The notes under the pieces were generated by a model, which saw only the letters and a list, made by a program, of their open reading frames with translations, ran no database searches and had not been told where the DNA came from. From positions 98,813 through 162,812 of the IMG/VR virus record IMGVR_UViG_3300036985_006490: 64,000 bases of DNA; one strand, 5' to 3'. A program made the position numbers and the translations under genes. This document shows, one piece after another, positions 44,388-54,150 of this stretch; the first letter of the stretch is position 1, and the number at the start of each line of letters is the position of its first letter. The DNA is from a virus.

Positions 44388-45398
44388 TTAATCTCTTGAT
44401 AATTCTGTTGTTACACAATGAAATGACCCACCCAAAGTTCTAGAGTGTCTTATTTTACAATCCAATGTGTCAATATTATATTTTTTTAATTCTTTTATTA
44501 AATCTATTTGTCTGTTGTCCACAATTACAGTATTCTCATCAATAGATAATAAATTAACACCAATCCAAACAGATGCTCTTATTGTTTTATGATACCCAAT
44601 GTCAACCATAGGCGGACACCATATTTTATCCCATGATTTTAAAAAATCAGGTATATTATTTTCATTTACTCTTTCAGGATTTAGTAAACAAAGCCCTTCA
44701 CGTAATAATGCAATTGTTGAATCTATGTGAATATAAGAATATACGTTTTCGATAGTATGTACTCTATATTCTTTCCCTAAAAAATTTTGTAACCATTTGG
44801 CTCCCTTTAAATTCCCAGTATTAGACACCAAATACAATATATCATTATTACACCTAAGTATATTAGCAGCATCAAATACGGGTTCGTGGTTATTCAAAGT
44901 AATTTTAGATAAATCTTCTCTTTGATACATTGAATCTAACAATCTTGGTTTGGGGGCACTAACCCAATTGGCTCCCTCTTCCATTTTTTCTATAAAAATG
45001 TCCCTAAAACAATCGGTTTCGAATTGTCTCGATCTGAGAGACATAGGAGATTCTAATATATTATTACCAATTACGGTTACAGTGTCTCGTGGGCAAAATG
45101 TATAATACTGTGTTGTTTCCCAATAACCGTTGGAAACAACTTTTTGTGTGTCAATCGGGGATGGTCTATGAACCTTTACCCCAATATTAGTTAGTAAACT
45201 GGAAAGATTTTCTAAATCCTCTTGTGTTTCGTCATAAACCTGTTTATCCCAAAAACCAATTTCGTCATTTGGTATCTCAGTTTCAGTCGCATAATTAATA
45301 CAATGCAAATCTTTACCGTGAGTAGGCATGTTTGCATTATCAATTGTTCCAACAATTATTTCTTTTAATTTACCCCATTCATTATTAACCGAGACCAT
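44388..45398 (-). CDS. amidinotransferase (glycine amidinotransferase-like)
   Basis: A 336-residue protein of the arginine:glycine amidinotransferase type: SVNNEWGKLKEIIVGTID, FCPRDTVTVIGNNILESPMS, VFDAANILRCNNDILY, YIHIDSTIALLREGLCLLNPE (catalytic His), and TLGGSFHCVTTEL (catalytic Cys). It would move an amidino group from arginine to an amine, for instance on an amino sugar (as in streptomycin formation) or a small metabolite. It lies between the fusion gene and an SGNH gene; the acceptor is not known. Confidence 0.8.
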   Translation of the reverse strand: MVSVNNEWGKLKEIIVGTIDNANMPTHGKDLHCINYATETEIPNDEIGFWDKQVYDETQEDLENLSSLLTNIGVKVHRPSPIDTQKVVSNGYWETTQYYTFCPRDTVTVIGNNILESPMSLRSRQFETDCFRDIFIEKMEEGANWVSAPKPRLLDSMYQREDLSKITLNNHEPVFDAANILRCNNDILYLVSNTGNLKGAKWLQNFLGKEYRVHTIENVYSYIHIDSTIALLREGLCLLNPERVNENNIPDFLKSWDKIWCPPMVDIGYHKTIRASVWIGVNLLSIDENTVIVDNRQIDLIKELKKYNIDTLDCKIRHSRTLGGSFHCVTTELSRD

Positions 45399-46233
45399 TC
45401 GAATTTAATTTTTTTATCAGATGTTTTATTACTATGTCTTGTGAATCTTTACCATTATGCCCACAATCTCTGGCTTTACCTTGACTATCATCAATTACAT
45501 TTATTAAATCAACATTATTAGAAATAAAAGATTCCTTATGTATCATTTCAAAATCAGTAGAATAAGTCCAATGTAAAACTTTGACTCCCACGGATTTCCA
45601 AAGAGCATCTACCGTCATTGGACAAAAATTAGTATTTTTTATCAATTCCCCACGATTTTCTAAATAACTATGATAATACCATTTACCATATTCTAATGAA
45701 TTTTGTGGATGCCAGTCTTCAGGCAATGCTCCCGAAAATGATTCAAATTCTATCCCATTATAGTTATTTGTTTTAAATGCGTATACTATTCTGTGTATTT
45801 CAGGCCATTGATAAACCGCTAGCTTAGGTAGTTTATTTAATTTTGAAACATGATTAAAAAATAAAATTGTGTTATACATTTGAAAATCAGCACTTGTTCC
45901 TCCCGCCCCCAAATTAAAAATATCTAAATTTAAAGTCTTAGACAACTTAGTAGACCACATATCATCATAATGTAACCCAATACCTTCTGTATATGAACAC
46001 CCAAATGTTAATAGATAATCTTTGTCTAAGTCATCAAATTCTTTTGTCCTATATCCCCATGAATTGAATTTATATTCAATTTCATTGTCATAATAATACC
46101 AATCGGACCCTTTTTCGTTTTTGTTTTTTTGATAAAGTTCTTCATAATCTGTTGCATGAAAGTACTTTTTTTGGTTAGATAAACCAAAATTCTTTATTAT
46201 AGGGGCTTCATTTGTAATTCTGAAAACTGACAT
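45385..46233 (-). CDS. SGNH/GDSL hydrolase-like protein
   Basis: About 282 residues: LTFGCSYTEGIGLHYDDMW (block I), FNLGAGGTSADFQMY (block II), VYQWPEIHRIVYAF (block III) and ARDCGHNGKDSQDIV (Asp-x-x-His). It is longest in similarity to the 16877 protein (shared 'PxGxxxSSYK...YNEx.G' type start). TTG at 46239 is the longer option; I use ATG at 46233. It overlaps the radical SAM gene by 37 bases. Confidence 0.7.
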   Translation of the reverse strand: MSVFRITNEAPIIKNFGLSNQKKYFHATDYEELYQKNKNEKGSDWYYYDNEIEYKFNSWGYRTKEFDDLDKDYLLTFGCSYTEGIGLHYDDMWSTKLSKTLNLDIFNLGAGGTSADFQMYNTILFFNHVSKLNKLPKLAVYQWPEIHRIVYAFKTNNYNGIEFESFSGALPEDWHPQNSLEYGKWYYHSYLENRGELIKNTNFCPMTVDALWKSVGVKVLHWTYSTDFEMIHKESFISNNVDLINVIDDSQGKARDCGHNGKDSQDIVIKHLIKKLNSNGLG

Positions 46234-48116
46234 CTCCAATATCTATTTTTTCTTTGATAATGATATGATGTATGATAAAAAGTTTTTTCATCAAATTTTA
46301 CCCCACTATCATAGTGATTTAAATATAATAAATTTTCTTCTAAATTTAAACAATACTTTAAAGTATCTTTTGAGTACTTTTTGGCCATGGGATATGAAAT
46401 TCTATAATCAAAACACATGTCCATATTTAATTGAATTACGTCTTCTAAGTCCATATTAAACTCATCATTAATAAATTTTAAAAATTCTTGACGTAAGGTT
46501 TCCCTGTTTTGATGGAAAACAATACTTGTGGCGCTTTTGTACTCCCAAAATATGTCATTTTCACCTGATACTTGTCTACCCCAAAACCCATTATTATAGA
46601 ACACAGATTTCAAAGATTCATCTGTTTTTTTTATTTCAGACCCTATTAAAGTTTCGGGATTATTAGTAAAATATAATAACATTTTTTCAATCACATCAAT
46701 ATGTTTGTATTCATATTTATTAAAAAGATATTCTAATAGATAATGCCCCCACCCGTAATAATATAAAACAATTAATAAATGTGAAAATGAGTGTCCTTTA
46801 AAAACATCCTCTTCACTTGCAGTACTAGTTGCTTTTACCCCCCAAGTATGTTCTACAATGTAGTTTTCCAAATCTTCAACACTTAAATAAAACGTGTCTA
46901 AAGGAACCGTTTCATATTTTAAACCATGTTTTTCCATATACCATGGTTGACCCATTGTGGCGTTGTACGTTAACACTAATGGATGAACCATTAAAAAATC
47001 TTTTTGTCCTAAATCAATTAATTTTTGGATTCCTATTTTTAATGTATCATAGGTTTCGTTCGGCATTGGCCAAATTAATTCACTGTACGTCGAAATATTT
47101 TGTTCCCTATATTTTTGTAAATAAGAGTACACTTTATCTTGTTTTAAATTAAATCTATTCGTTGCTAGTAATGTGTCAGTGTTGAAACTTTGCATCGCAA
47201 ATGTAATTCCCTTAAAAAGTCTGCTTTTAGCATCATTATCCATAGTGGCAATTTCATATATTTGTTCAACATTTGATTTAGCCCACGTTACATCCCAAAA
47301 TTTAGGGTATCCAGTCTCTAACTTTTTTTGAATGACATATTTTGTAATGTCTTTGTCTCTTTCCATCATCCCCCAATTTGAATCACAAACACTGACATAT
47401 TCAATTTTTTTATCGGACATCCAATCTATTTCTTTATACACTCTCTCTAAATCAAATGTTTTGATTTTTTGCCAATATTCATCACCAATATCACAGAAAG
47501 CACATTTATATGGACACCCCCTCAGTGTTTCATATGTCACCTGCCATATTTGATCCCCAATTTCTTTTTCTACTTTTTCAATAATCCAATCATAAAATCC
47601 AGAAAGTATTGGACTTGGTATTATTTCTAAATTATTTAATCTTGATGGCTGCTCACATAATTTTCCACTTTTTGGAAACACATGTGGTATATTATCATAA
47701 TTTTCATTTTTTAGATATCTTTCTAAGATTTCTTTAAATGCAATTTCACCCTCACCAAGAACCGCGATATCAAACATTTCATTTTTCTTAAAGAAATCCA
47801 CATCTCTTTTATCGACGTTTGGTCCTCCTGTTATAATTAAACAATTAGGATATTTTTTCTTTATTTCTTTTGATAGTTCTCGATTGTAATTCCAATTCCA
47901 AACATAGCTACTAAGGGCAACAACATGTGGTTCAAAATCTATACTTTCAACGTATTTTTTTGGAGTTTTTTTTTCAATGATTACATCCGAAACCCTGAAA
48001 TTGTTTTTTACTATTTCACTTGTCTGCGCGTACATCCATTGATAACTGATAGCAAGTGGCAAAAAACTATTAGGCCCGTACTTATCAACGACCTGTACCA
48101 ATAGTAAATTATTCAT
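46197..48116 (-). CDS. B12-binding-type radical SAM protein
   Basis: A 639-residue protein. The N-terminal domain (residues 1-160) is a cobalamin-binding-like Rossmann fold: VVALSSYVWNWNYNRELSKEIK, LIITGGPNVDKRD and VLGEGEIAFKEIL. No DxHxxG is obvious, so cobalamin binding is uncertain. The radical SAM motif is RGCPYKCAFCDIGDEYW at about residue 205 (CxxxCxxC), followed by SVCDSNWGMMERD and FAMQSFNTDTL. Members methylate or rearrange unactivated carbons. It overlaps the mini-DegT gene by eight bases. Confidence 0.75.
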   Translation of the reverse strand: MNNLLLVQVVDKYGPNSFLPLAISYQWMYAQTSEIVKNNFRVSDVIIEKKTPKKYVESIDFEPHVVALSSYVWNWNYNRELSKEIKKKYPNCLIITGGPNVDKRDVDFFKKNEMFDIAVLGEGEIAFKEILERYLKNENYDNIPHVFPKSGKLCEQPSRLNNLEIIPSPILSGFYDWIIEKVEKEIGDQIWQVTYETLRGCPYKCAFCDIGDEYWQKIKTFDLERVYKEIDWMSDKKIEYVSVCDSNWGMMERDKDITKYVIQKKLETGYPKFWDVTWAKSNVEQIYEIATMDNDAKSRLFKGITFAMQSFNTDTLLATNRFNLKQDKVYSYLQKYREQNISTYSELIWPMPNETYDTLKIGIQKLIDLGQKDFLMVHPLVLTYNATMGQPWYMEKHGLKYETVPLDTFYLSVEDLENYIVEHTWGVKATSTASEEDVFKGHSFSHLLIVLYYYGWGHYLLEYLFNKYEYKHIDVIEKMLLYFTNNPETLIGSEIKKTDESLKSVFYNNGFWGRQVSGENDIFWEYKSATSIVFHQNRETLRQEFLKFINDEFNMDLEDVIQLNMDMCFDYRISYPMAKKYSKDTLKYCLNLEENLLYLNHYDSGVKFDEKTFYHTSYHYQRKNRYWRCQFSELQMKPL

Positions 48117-48795
48117 TTATAAAAACAGTATTCAATCTTAAATCTTTATAACTTTTATAACTGTGGGAATCATCATTAATTTCAGATATTTTACTCATAA
48201 GGATTAGACCCCTCGCGGCGTCTTCTGGTGTCATATACATGTGCCAACCACAAAATTCAATATCATCATTCATATAGTTTTTTTCTAAATTACGGCCATC
48301 ATAACAAGCCCTTTTGAACCATTTATATGCCTCGTAATCATCACACAAAATTGCCCCACCTCTTCCAATTGGTAGTCTTTTTTTCATTTGAAATGATAAT
48401 GATTGAAATCCTCCTTGGTACATACCTTTTGTCCACCTTCCTGCTCCGTCCCAAACGTCAAGTGGTTCTAATTTATAGACTCCTGACCACTCGTTTTCGA
48501 TGAATTCAAATTCATAGCCCGCATGTAAAATTTGCATCGGTACCGATGCATATGTGTAATACGGTATTTTTAATTTTTGTGGTTTATTTATATATTTTAA
48601 AATGAGAAATAGAGCATTACTACAACAATCAACCGCAACCGCGTATTTCGACCCACAAAAATCAGCAATCTTAGATTCAAAAATAGTAACTATTTCATTT
48701 GGGTTATTCCAATGATAACCTATTTTTAAAATTTCTTTTAATTCAGGTCTTTCTAATTCTTCGGGTAATTGCCCTAATGGCCATTCTTTGTACAT
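48109..48795 (-). CDS. mini DegT/DnrJ/EryC1-type PLP protein (second copy)
   Basis: A 228-residue relative of the 11883 protein. It keeps VAVDCCSNALFLILKYI, IPYYTYASVPMQILHAGY, LDVWDGAGRW (D-x-A), QSLSFQMKKRLPIGRGGAI with lysine, KRACYDGRNL and MTPEDAARGLILM, and again lacks the C-terminal domain. Two independent short copies with the same end point suggest a genuine compact subfamily rather than truncated pseudogenes. It probably needs dimerisation or a partner to bind substrate. Confidence 0.65.
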   Translation of the reverse strand: MYKEWPLGQLPEELERPELKEILKIGYHWNNPNEIVTIFESKIADFCGSKYAVAVDCCSNALFLILKYINKPQKLKIPYYTYASVPMQILHAGYEFEFIENEWSGVYKLEPLDVWDGAGRWTKGMYQGGFQSLSFQMKKRLPIGRGGAILCDDYEAYKWFKRACYDGRNLEKNYMNDDIEFCGWHMYMTPEDAARGLILMSKISEINDDSHSYKSYKDLRLNTVFINE

Positions 48796-48796
48796 T

Positions 48797-49840
48797 CTAA
48801 ATTATTTTTAGTGTTTTAAGATATTTCTCCCTAATTGTTTTTTCCCAATCATCTGTAACAAACACACTTTCTTTATTTGTATAATTTTCGGCAAAAATTG
48901 ACCATGTTGATGTTGGTACCTTCACCAAAAAAGAAGTGTATGACAAAGAAAATAAATCGACTAAATTTTCTACAACATTACCATAAGCAAAATCACTTTT
49001 TTTAAATCCTGAATTTAAAATATAATCATAAACAACATTTAATACAAAAGTCTTATCTATTAAATTATTTTTATATTTGTTATAAAAATAATCCATAATA
49101 TCATTTGAAACATCCGTGCTAATATAAAATTTTTGATTTGGATTTATTTTTAACATATTATCCATAATGTTAAAATATAAATTATCTTTATGAAATGAAT
49201 ATGCTGAATGTGATTGTTTTGATATTGTTCTTTTAATTAAACTAAATTTATCTCTTTTATTTTCAGGAAGACTATTCAAATCATCTATAGTATATGGTAT
49301 ACCATTACCTCTTCTAATATGAATACCAACAACATTTTTCATTTCATGTATAATCGACTCTTCGACACTCTTATGTTTTAGTTTTATCTTCGATAACGGT
49401 CTTTCAATACTTTCAAAATCTTTCTGTAAATATAGATTTGATAATTCTCTATACCCAAAATTACTATAATAATGCCCCTTATCTTCAAGTTTTAGGTTAC
49501 TGTATTTAAACATTTTTTCTATGTTATCGGTGGGTAATGGAATTGCTGTGTTTATCTTTTTATTAATTGTATCATACACGGCAATAAATTTTAATTTTTC
49601 AACTTCATATGAGTCACCTTCAACATTTGATATTATTTTCGTTGTCGGTAAATCCAATAATTTATGTTCTGGCCAGTATTTTTTTTCTAATAAAATAAAA
49701 TATTTAAAATCATTTTGTTTATTAATTTCATAGGCCAGCTCCCAATGAAATATTCTATTACACAGACCAGTATCTGCTGTAAATTCGTCCCAACCCCCAA
49801 ACGGCTCTAACCACCTTAATGTTCTTTCGTATTCTGCCAC
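48797..49840 (-). CDS. fucosyltransferase-like (GT11/GT23/O-FucT type) protein
   Basis: A 347-residue protein with the GDP-sugar-binding motif VVGIHIRRGNG (HxRRxD/N region) of alpha-1,2/1,6/O-fucosyltransferases. Further are QKFYISTDVSNDIMDYF and LVDLFSLSYTSFLVKVPTSTWSIFA, the usual DLxxLSxxxxxxxSxSTFS block. A GDP-deoxysugar donor would fit the Gmd-type genes of the locus. The gene starts with GTG at 49840; no ATG is available nearby. Confidence 0.65.
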   Translation of the reverse strand: MAEYERTLRWLEPFGGWDEFTADTGLCNRIFHWELAYEINKQNDFKYFILLEKKYWPEHKLLDLPTTKIISNVEGDSYEVEKLKFIAVYDTINKKINTAIPLPTDNIEKMFKYSNLKLEDKGHYYSNFGYRELSNLYLQKDFESIERPLSKIKLKHKSVEESIIHEMKNVVGIHIRRGNGIPYTIDDLNSLPENKRDKFSLIKRTISKQSHSAYSFHKDNLYFNIMDNMLKINPNQKFYISTDVSNDIMDYFYNKYKNNLIDKTFVLNVVYDYILNSGFKKSDFAYGNVVENLVDLFSLSYTSFLVKVPTSTWSIFAENYTNKESVFVTDDWEKTIREKYLKTLKII

Positions 49841-49844
49841 CTAA

Positions 49845-51293
49845 TTATCTGTTGTAATTATCCTTATCTGAAATATATTCACCTGGTTCATAATGTGTGA
49901 TTCGACCATCAGTTACCTTTACATTAGGTATTGTTTCATCAACAACAAGGGAATTATACCAATCTTCTAACTCAGGAAAAGTTTCGACAAAACTTTTATT
50001 TCTTCTTTTATCATATTGTACATAAAAACTTTTGAAGTCATGGAATTGCATTTGCATGTCCATTTCAGTTGTATTATGTCCTCGGTTTACAACCTCAATA
50101 TAATCAATCAGACGTTGAATTTGGGCACCTTCATGCATATTAATCAATGGATTTTTTTTGTTTTTTCTCCACCACATCGATAATTTACCATGTAAGTCGT
50201 GTTTGATGTCATCAGGTAAAGTTAATGGAGACATAAATGCCGGCCATCTAAGAATGTTAAAGTCAACAATAGGTTTGTGACTCCCATACTTAGTCTTTAA
50301 TTCCAACATGTCGTCCAAAAATTCGGTAATACTGAATAAACATAAACTATTAATTGTCATCATTATGACGACTTGTCTAATTTTTGCGCTTTCAATAACT
50401 TGAACCAAATTTTTTCTCCAAACTTCGTAATTCAAACCGTCTCTAATATACTCAGCTTGTTCTCCGTAAGCTTCACAACTGGTATATATATCAAATTCTT
50501 TGACATCAATTTCCTGAGTTATATTAATTAACTTATCAATAATTTCTTGATTCACACCCAAGTTTGAATTGACCGCAACTCTTAGGTTTGGTGAAGGGTA
50601 TTTTTTAACCTCTTCCATAAACTGCCAAAAATTGTGACTCAAACAAGGTTCTCCACCAGTGACTCTGATTTCTTGTAAGGTTTTTGTAATATCAGGCCAC
50701 CATTCTAAAAATGCCGTAACATATGGATTATTTTCATTGCGTTTACCATAGATTTCAGACCAAGACCCGTCAGCGTAGTATGCCCCCGCACTTGTCGTCT
50801 TAAACTTTTGATAAGCCCCATTTTTTTTGATGTCTTTTCCCCAAGTTGTTGAATAACCTGAGTTACAGTATGAACACGCAAAATTACAAGTACGGTCAAA
50901 ACTAACCTCGATTGTCTTTGGTGTAATATCCGCATCCCAAGGAAGATGCTTAAGCTCTTCGATTTCCTCTTCAGTATAAATTTGGCTTTTGTATACACGG
51001 TCAGAAATATTATTTCTACCAATATCTTCAATCTTCCAACAGTATGAACATTCAGCGGGTTTAGTACCCTCCAACATCATTTTCCTAATCTCTTTTTTGA
51101 AATCAGTATTATGTAATGCGGATGGGTTTGTTTTGATTTTTTCCAAATCAATAGGATGTGGTAGTGGAAGATGACAAGAATTTGTGAATCCATGGCCTAA
51201 GTGTAAACTTACGTTATACCATTTTGCAGCACAAAAGCTACAACTCACAGAATTTAAATGTTTATCTCTCCAATTTGCTAACTGCTCTGACAT
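49845..51293 (-). CDS. radical SAM protein (twitch-type), stand-alone
   Basis: A 482-residue protein: SCSFCAAKWYNVSLHLGHG, then SCHLPLPHPIDLE and SALHN, ECSYCWKIED (N-terminal Cys pairs), and the radical SAM core SFDRTCNFACSYCNSGYS at about residue 134. IRVTGGEPCLSHNFW and NSNLGVN follow, and IYTSCEAYGEQAEYIRDG. It is paralogous to the C-terminal 480 residues of the 52054 protein. Here the LamG domain is a separate gene (51333), so the pair may function as one split enzyme. Product unknown; peptide modification is plausible. Confidence 0.75.
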   Translation of the reverse strand: MSEQLANWRDKHLNSVSCSFCAAKWYNVSLHLGHGFTNSCHLPLPHPIDLEKIKTNPSALHNTDFKKEIRKMMLEGTKPAECSYCWKIEDIGRNNISDRVYKSQIYTEEEIEELKHLPWDADITPKTIEVSFDRTCNFACSYCNSGYSTTWGKDIKKNGAYQKFKTTSAGAYYADGSWSEIYGKRNENNPYVTAFLEWWPDITKTLQEIRVTGGEPCLSHNFWQFMEEVKKYPSPNLRVAVNSNLGVNQEIIDKLINITQEIDVKEFDIYTSCEAYGEQAEYIRDGLNYEVWRKNLVQVIESAKIRQVVIMMTINSLCLFSITEFLDDMLELKTKYGSHKPIVDFNILRWPAFMSPLTLPDDIKHDLHGKLSMWWRKNKKNPLINMHEGAQIQRLIDYIEVVNRGHNTTEMDMQMQFHDFKSFYVQYDKRRNKSFVETFPELEDWYNSLVVDETIPNVKVTDGRITHYEPGEYISDKDNYNR

Positions 51294-51332
51294 TTTCTTT
51301 TTGTTTAATATATATATATTATTTTTTTTTAA

Positions 51333-52070
51333 TTATAGTACAAATTCACTCGGAACCCTCTCCAAAAAATTTGTGTTTTTTGATTCATCGTAAACTATTC
51401 CAATATTATTAATGGTTTTAAAATCGTACAAACAAAGGATATTGTTATAATATTTTTCATTTATTAATTTCTCATTTTTTAAATTATGAATGAATTTAAC
51501 TTCTTCAATATCACTAGTGTTTTTAATTATTGAAAAAAAAGTATAATCAACTTCGCAGTGATATCTGTGTTTTTTTTCATATGACTGAGGACTAGCACAT
51601 CCCAAGAATACCTCAGGTATTCTATAGTCTTGAACAAACTCACCCTCCATGTCCATTCTGTTTATTTCAACAAAATTTTTATAAGCAATTAAAATATCCC
51701 CATCTCTAATAATTGTAATCGTAACACCAGTTTCAATGTCATCAGCATTTACATCCTTCATATGGAAATATCTGAACTTATCTATACCATCGGCAGTAAC
51801 CCAATATTCAAATGCTGCAGACTGAGTTGACGTATTATACGAAAGTCCAATAGGCTTACCAGGTTTTCCATAAACCATTGATATGTCATCTCTTTCAAAT
51901 GTTTTTTCTATTTTGAATGTAGAACTTATTACAAATTTTTTGTTATATAAAAAATTAGTAAACTCGTTGTTATTGTGTTTATTGAACTCAGTAACATATT
52001 GATCATCAGGATGTTCTTTAATATCCCATTCAAATTTTATCCAATAAGGTTGTCTATATTCTATTTTCAT
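51333..52070 (-). CDS. LamG/concanavalin-like domain protein
   Basis: About 245 residues corresponding to the N-terminal domain of the next gene: MKIEYRQPYWIKFEWDIKE, YGKPGKPIGLSYNTSTQSAAF, FLGCASPQSYEKKHRYHCEVD and NNILCLYDFK. The LamG-like jelly roll binds sugars in many proteins. ATG at 52070 fits the paralogue's MKIEYEKPW start; TTG at 52085 is the longer choice. It overlaps the fused paralogue's gene by 17 bases. Confidence 0.65.
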   Translation of the reverse strand: MKIEYRQPYWIKFEWDIKEHPDDQYVTEFNKHNNNEFTNFLYNKKFVISSTFKIEKTFERDDISMVYGKPGKPIGLSYNTSTQSAAFEYWVTADGIDKFRYFHMKDVNADDIETGVTITIIRDGDILIAYKNFVEINRMDMEGEFVQDYRIPEVFLGCASPQSYEKKHRYHCEVDYTFFSIIKNTSDIEEVKFIHNLKNEKLINEKYYNNILCLYDFKTINNIGIVYDESKNTNFLERVPSEFVL

Positions 52071-54150
52071 TTTCAATTTTTTCAAAAAAGGATTCCAACT
52101 CAGGATAAACTTCTAAAACTTTTAAACCCCTTCTTGATTCATATTGTTTAACAAAGGTGTTAAGGTCTATTTTATGTTGTAGTAAAGTTGAATCATCGAA
52201 GTCTTTGTCTGATGTAAAAATGTCTTTTAATCTAGAAACCTTTTCTATTTCTTGAGTTGAAAATCCAACATCTTTCACATTTTGCATTTGAAGAAAATTC
52301 AAACTTCTGTAAGTAGAATTAAACTTCATATATTTTATCCATCTATCGAAAAAATCTTCGCTAATATATCCTTTTAACAACCTAAAACTCATAAATGAAG
52401 GTTGTCTCAAATAAGATGTATCCAATATAATTGAAGAACTCCAATATCGGTGCGGATTGAAATGTTTAATTTTTAACTCATGTATTTTTCTAATTAAATC
52501 CTCATAAGAAAACACACTAAAAATATTAAAAGTCGACATTACAACTATCGTGACTTTTGGTAAACTGGTTAACACTTTATCTATATTATTAAACAATTTT
52601 TCAAAATTCATTCCATATCTTGTATATTCAGACTGAATTCCATATCCATCACAAGAGGTAAATATGATTATTTCTTTAACTAAATCATTTTTGACTATAT
52701 TGTCTATTTTTTCTATTAATCTATCTATCAAATTATCAGGAACCCCTAAATTACTATTTATTGATAATTTAAGATTTCTATTCGGTTCATCTGTTTGTAA
52801 AATAAAATCTAAAACTTTCCAAGTATCTTTTGATAATAAAGGTTCCCCTCCAGTAATTCTGAACGTATCCATACTTTTATAAAGTTCTGGAAACCATTCC
52901 CAAAAACTGTTGACGTATGGGTTATCTTCAGAATGTTTATATGGTTTAGTATTACGTTCTTCCATACGTTGTGTTCCATTGTAATCAAATGAAAGTTTGT
53001 ATGGTCCGTGGTCGTTTATTTCTTCCATCCACTTTGAAGAATATTCTGGCCCACAATATGCACACTTGAAATTACAAGTGTTTGAAAAACTAACTTCAAC
53101 ATATTTTGGATTAAAGTTATCTCTCCAATCAGATTTGGAAATTTCATCAAAATAAGGTTCTGACCACGGTTCAGAGGATTTAAATACTCTATCAGAAAAT
53201 GAGGTTGAATTATCTTCTACATTCCAACAGTAAGAACATTCCGACGGACGTTTATTCTCTAACATTTCTTTGCGCGCCATTTTTTTAACTTTACTATTAT
53301 GTAACGCAGTTGGATTACGTGAAAGTTCTTCTAAACTAACCTTATGTGGTTCAGGGTGGTGACAAGAATGGGTTGTACCATTATGTAAATGCATAGTCAC
53401 CTGAGTCCATTTTGCCAAACAGAATCCACAACCAACTGCATCCAATTTCTTTTTAGAAATTTCAAATCCTATACTAGAATTTTTATTCTTTTTCTTCAAA
53501 AAATACTTGTCTTTATACTCGTCCAAGATAATAAATTCATCCCCATTTTGAGATTCAAAATCAAAAAGACACAAAAGATTATCACTAAACTTTTCTAAGT
53601 TGCGGTTTGTTTGGTTAACAAACATTTTAACTTCGTTAATCGGTAAAGATTTTTTGAACGTTGAGAAGTGAAATACATCCATTTCGGTCAAATTTCTATG
53701 TGACTGATTTATACTATCAATATTATGACAACCAATGTAAATTGGTTCATTAATATAGTCATCAATTAATACTGAATTAGACTCGATTATATCTAATAAT
53801 TTGAAATCAAAAAATATTTTGTATTCGGAACCATTATAAGTTAGTGTTATATTGGTTTTTTTATCATACATTTTTTCAGTAATTGACCCATATGTATAAC
53901 AATTAAAAACAGGGTTTCCGTTTGCACCTTTAGTCCAAAATTCAAAAACAAATAATTTTTTTACATAGTCATAACTTATACCAAAGTTTTTACCTGGAAC
54001 TCCAAAAAAACCTATTTTGTTATCCCTCTTATAATTTTGGCCTACACTAAAAGATAAACTAATAGTGTATGATGGATTCATAATAATATTAGTTTGTTCT
54101 TCACCTAATTTTGGTTTTACAAACCAAGGTTTTTCATACTCTATTTTCAT
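52054..54150 (-). CDS. fusion: LamG-like domain + radical SAM (twitch) protein
   Basis: About 698 residues. Residues 1-220 are LamG-like (GFFGVPGKNFGISYDYVKKL, PIYIGCHNIDSINQSHRNL). Residues 235-320 carry Cys pairs (GCGFCLAKWTQVTMHLHNG, SCHHPEPHKVS, ECSYCWNVED). The radical SAM core starts SFSNTCNFKCAYCGPEYS at about residue 350, with FRITGGEPLLSKDTW and IFTSCDGYGIQSEYTRYG. The same parts occur split at 51333 and 49845. A LamG domain could tether the enzyme to a glycan or glycoprotein. It shares one base with the GT7-like gene upstream (TGATG). Confidence 0.75.
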   Translation of the reverse strand: MKIEYEKPWFVKPKLGEEQTNIIMNPSYTISLSFSVGQNYKRDNKIGFFGVPGKNFGISYDYVKKLFVFEFWTKGANGNPVFNCYTYGSITEKMYDKKTNITLTYNGSEYKIFFDFKLLDIIESNSVLIDDYINEPIYIGCHNIDSINQSHRNLTEMDVFHFSTFKKSLPINEVKMFVNQTNRNLEKFSDNLLCLFDFESQNGDEFIILDEYKDKYFLKKKNKNSSIGFEISKKKLDAVGCGFCLAKWTQVTMHLHNGTTHSCHHPEPHKVSLEELSRNPTALHNSKVKKMARKEMLENKRPSECSYCWNVEDNSTSFSDRVFKSSEPWSEPYFDEISKSDWRDNFNPKYVEVSFSNTCNFKCAYCGPEYSSKWMEEINDHGPYKLSFDYNGTQRMEERNTKPYKHSEDNPYVNSFWEWFPELYKSMDTFRITGGEPLLSKDTWKVLDFILQTDEPNRNLKLSINSNLGVPDNLIDRLIEKIDNIVKNDLVKEIIIFTSCDGYGIQSEYTRYGMNFEKLFNNIDKVLTSLPKVTIVVMSTFNIFSVFSYEDLIRKIHELKIKHFNPHRYWSSSIILDTSYLRQPSFMSFRLLKGYISEDFFDRWIKYMKFNSTYRSLNFLQMQNVKDVGFSTQEIEKVSRLKDIFTSDKDFDDSTLLQHKIDLNTFVKQYESRRGLKVLEVYPELESFFEKIENENRI

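Noticed and set aside
49845-52070. A frameshift-broken copy of the 52054 LamG-radical SAM gene
   Set aside because: The LamG part (51333) lies upstream of the radical SAM part with its own stop and start and a 39-base gap; both have good starts and intact motifs, so two genes are likelier than a pseudogene.
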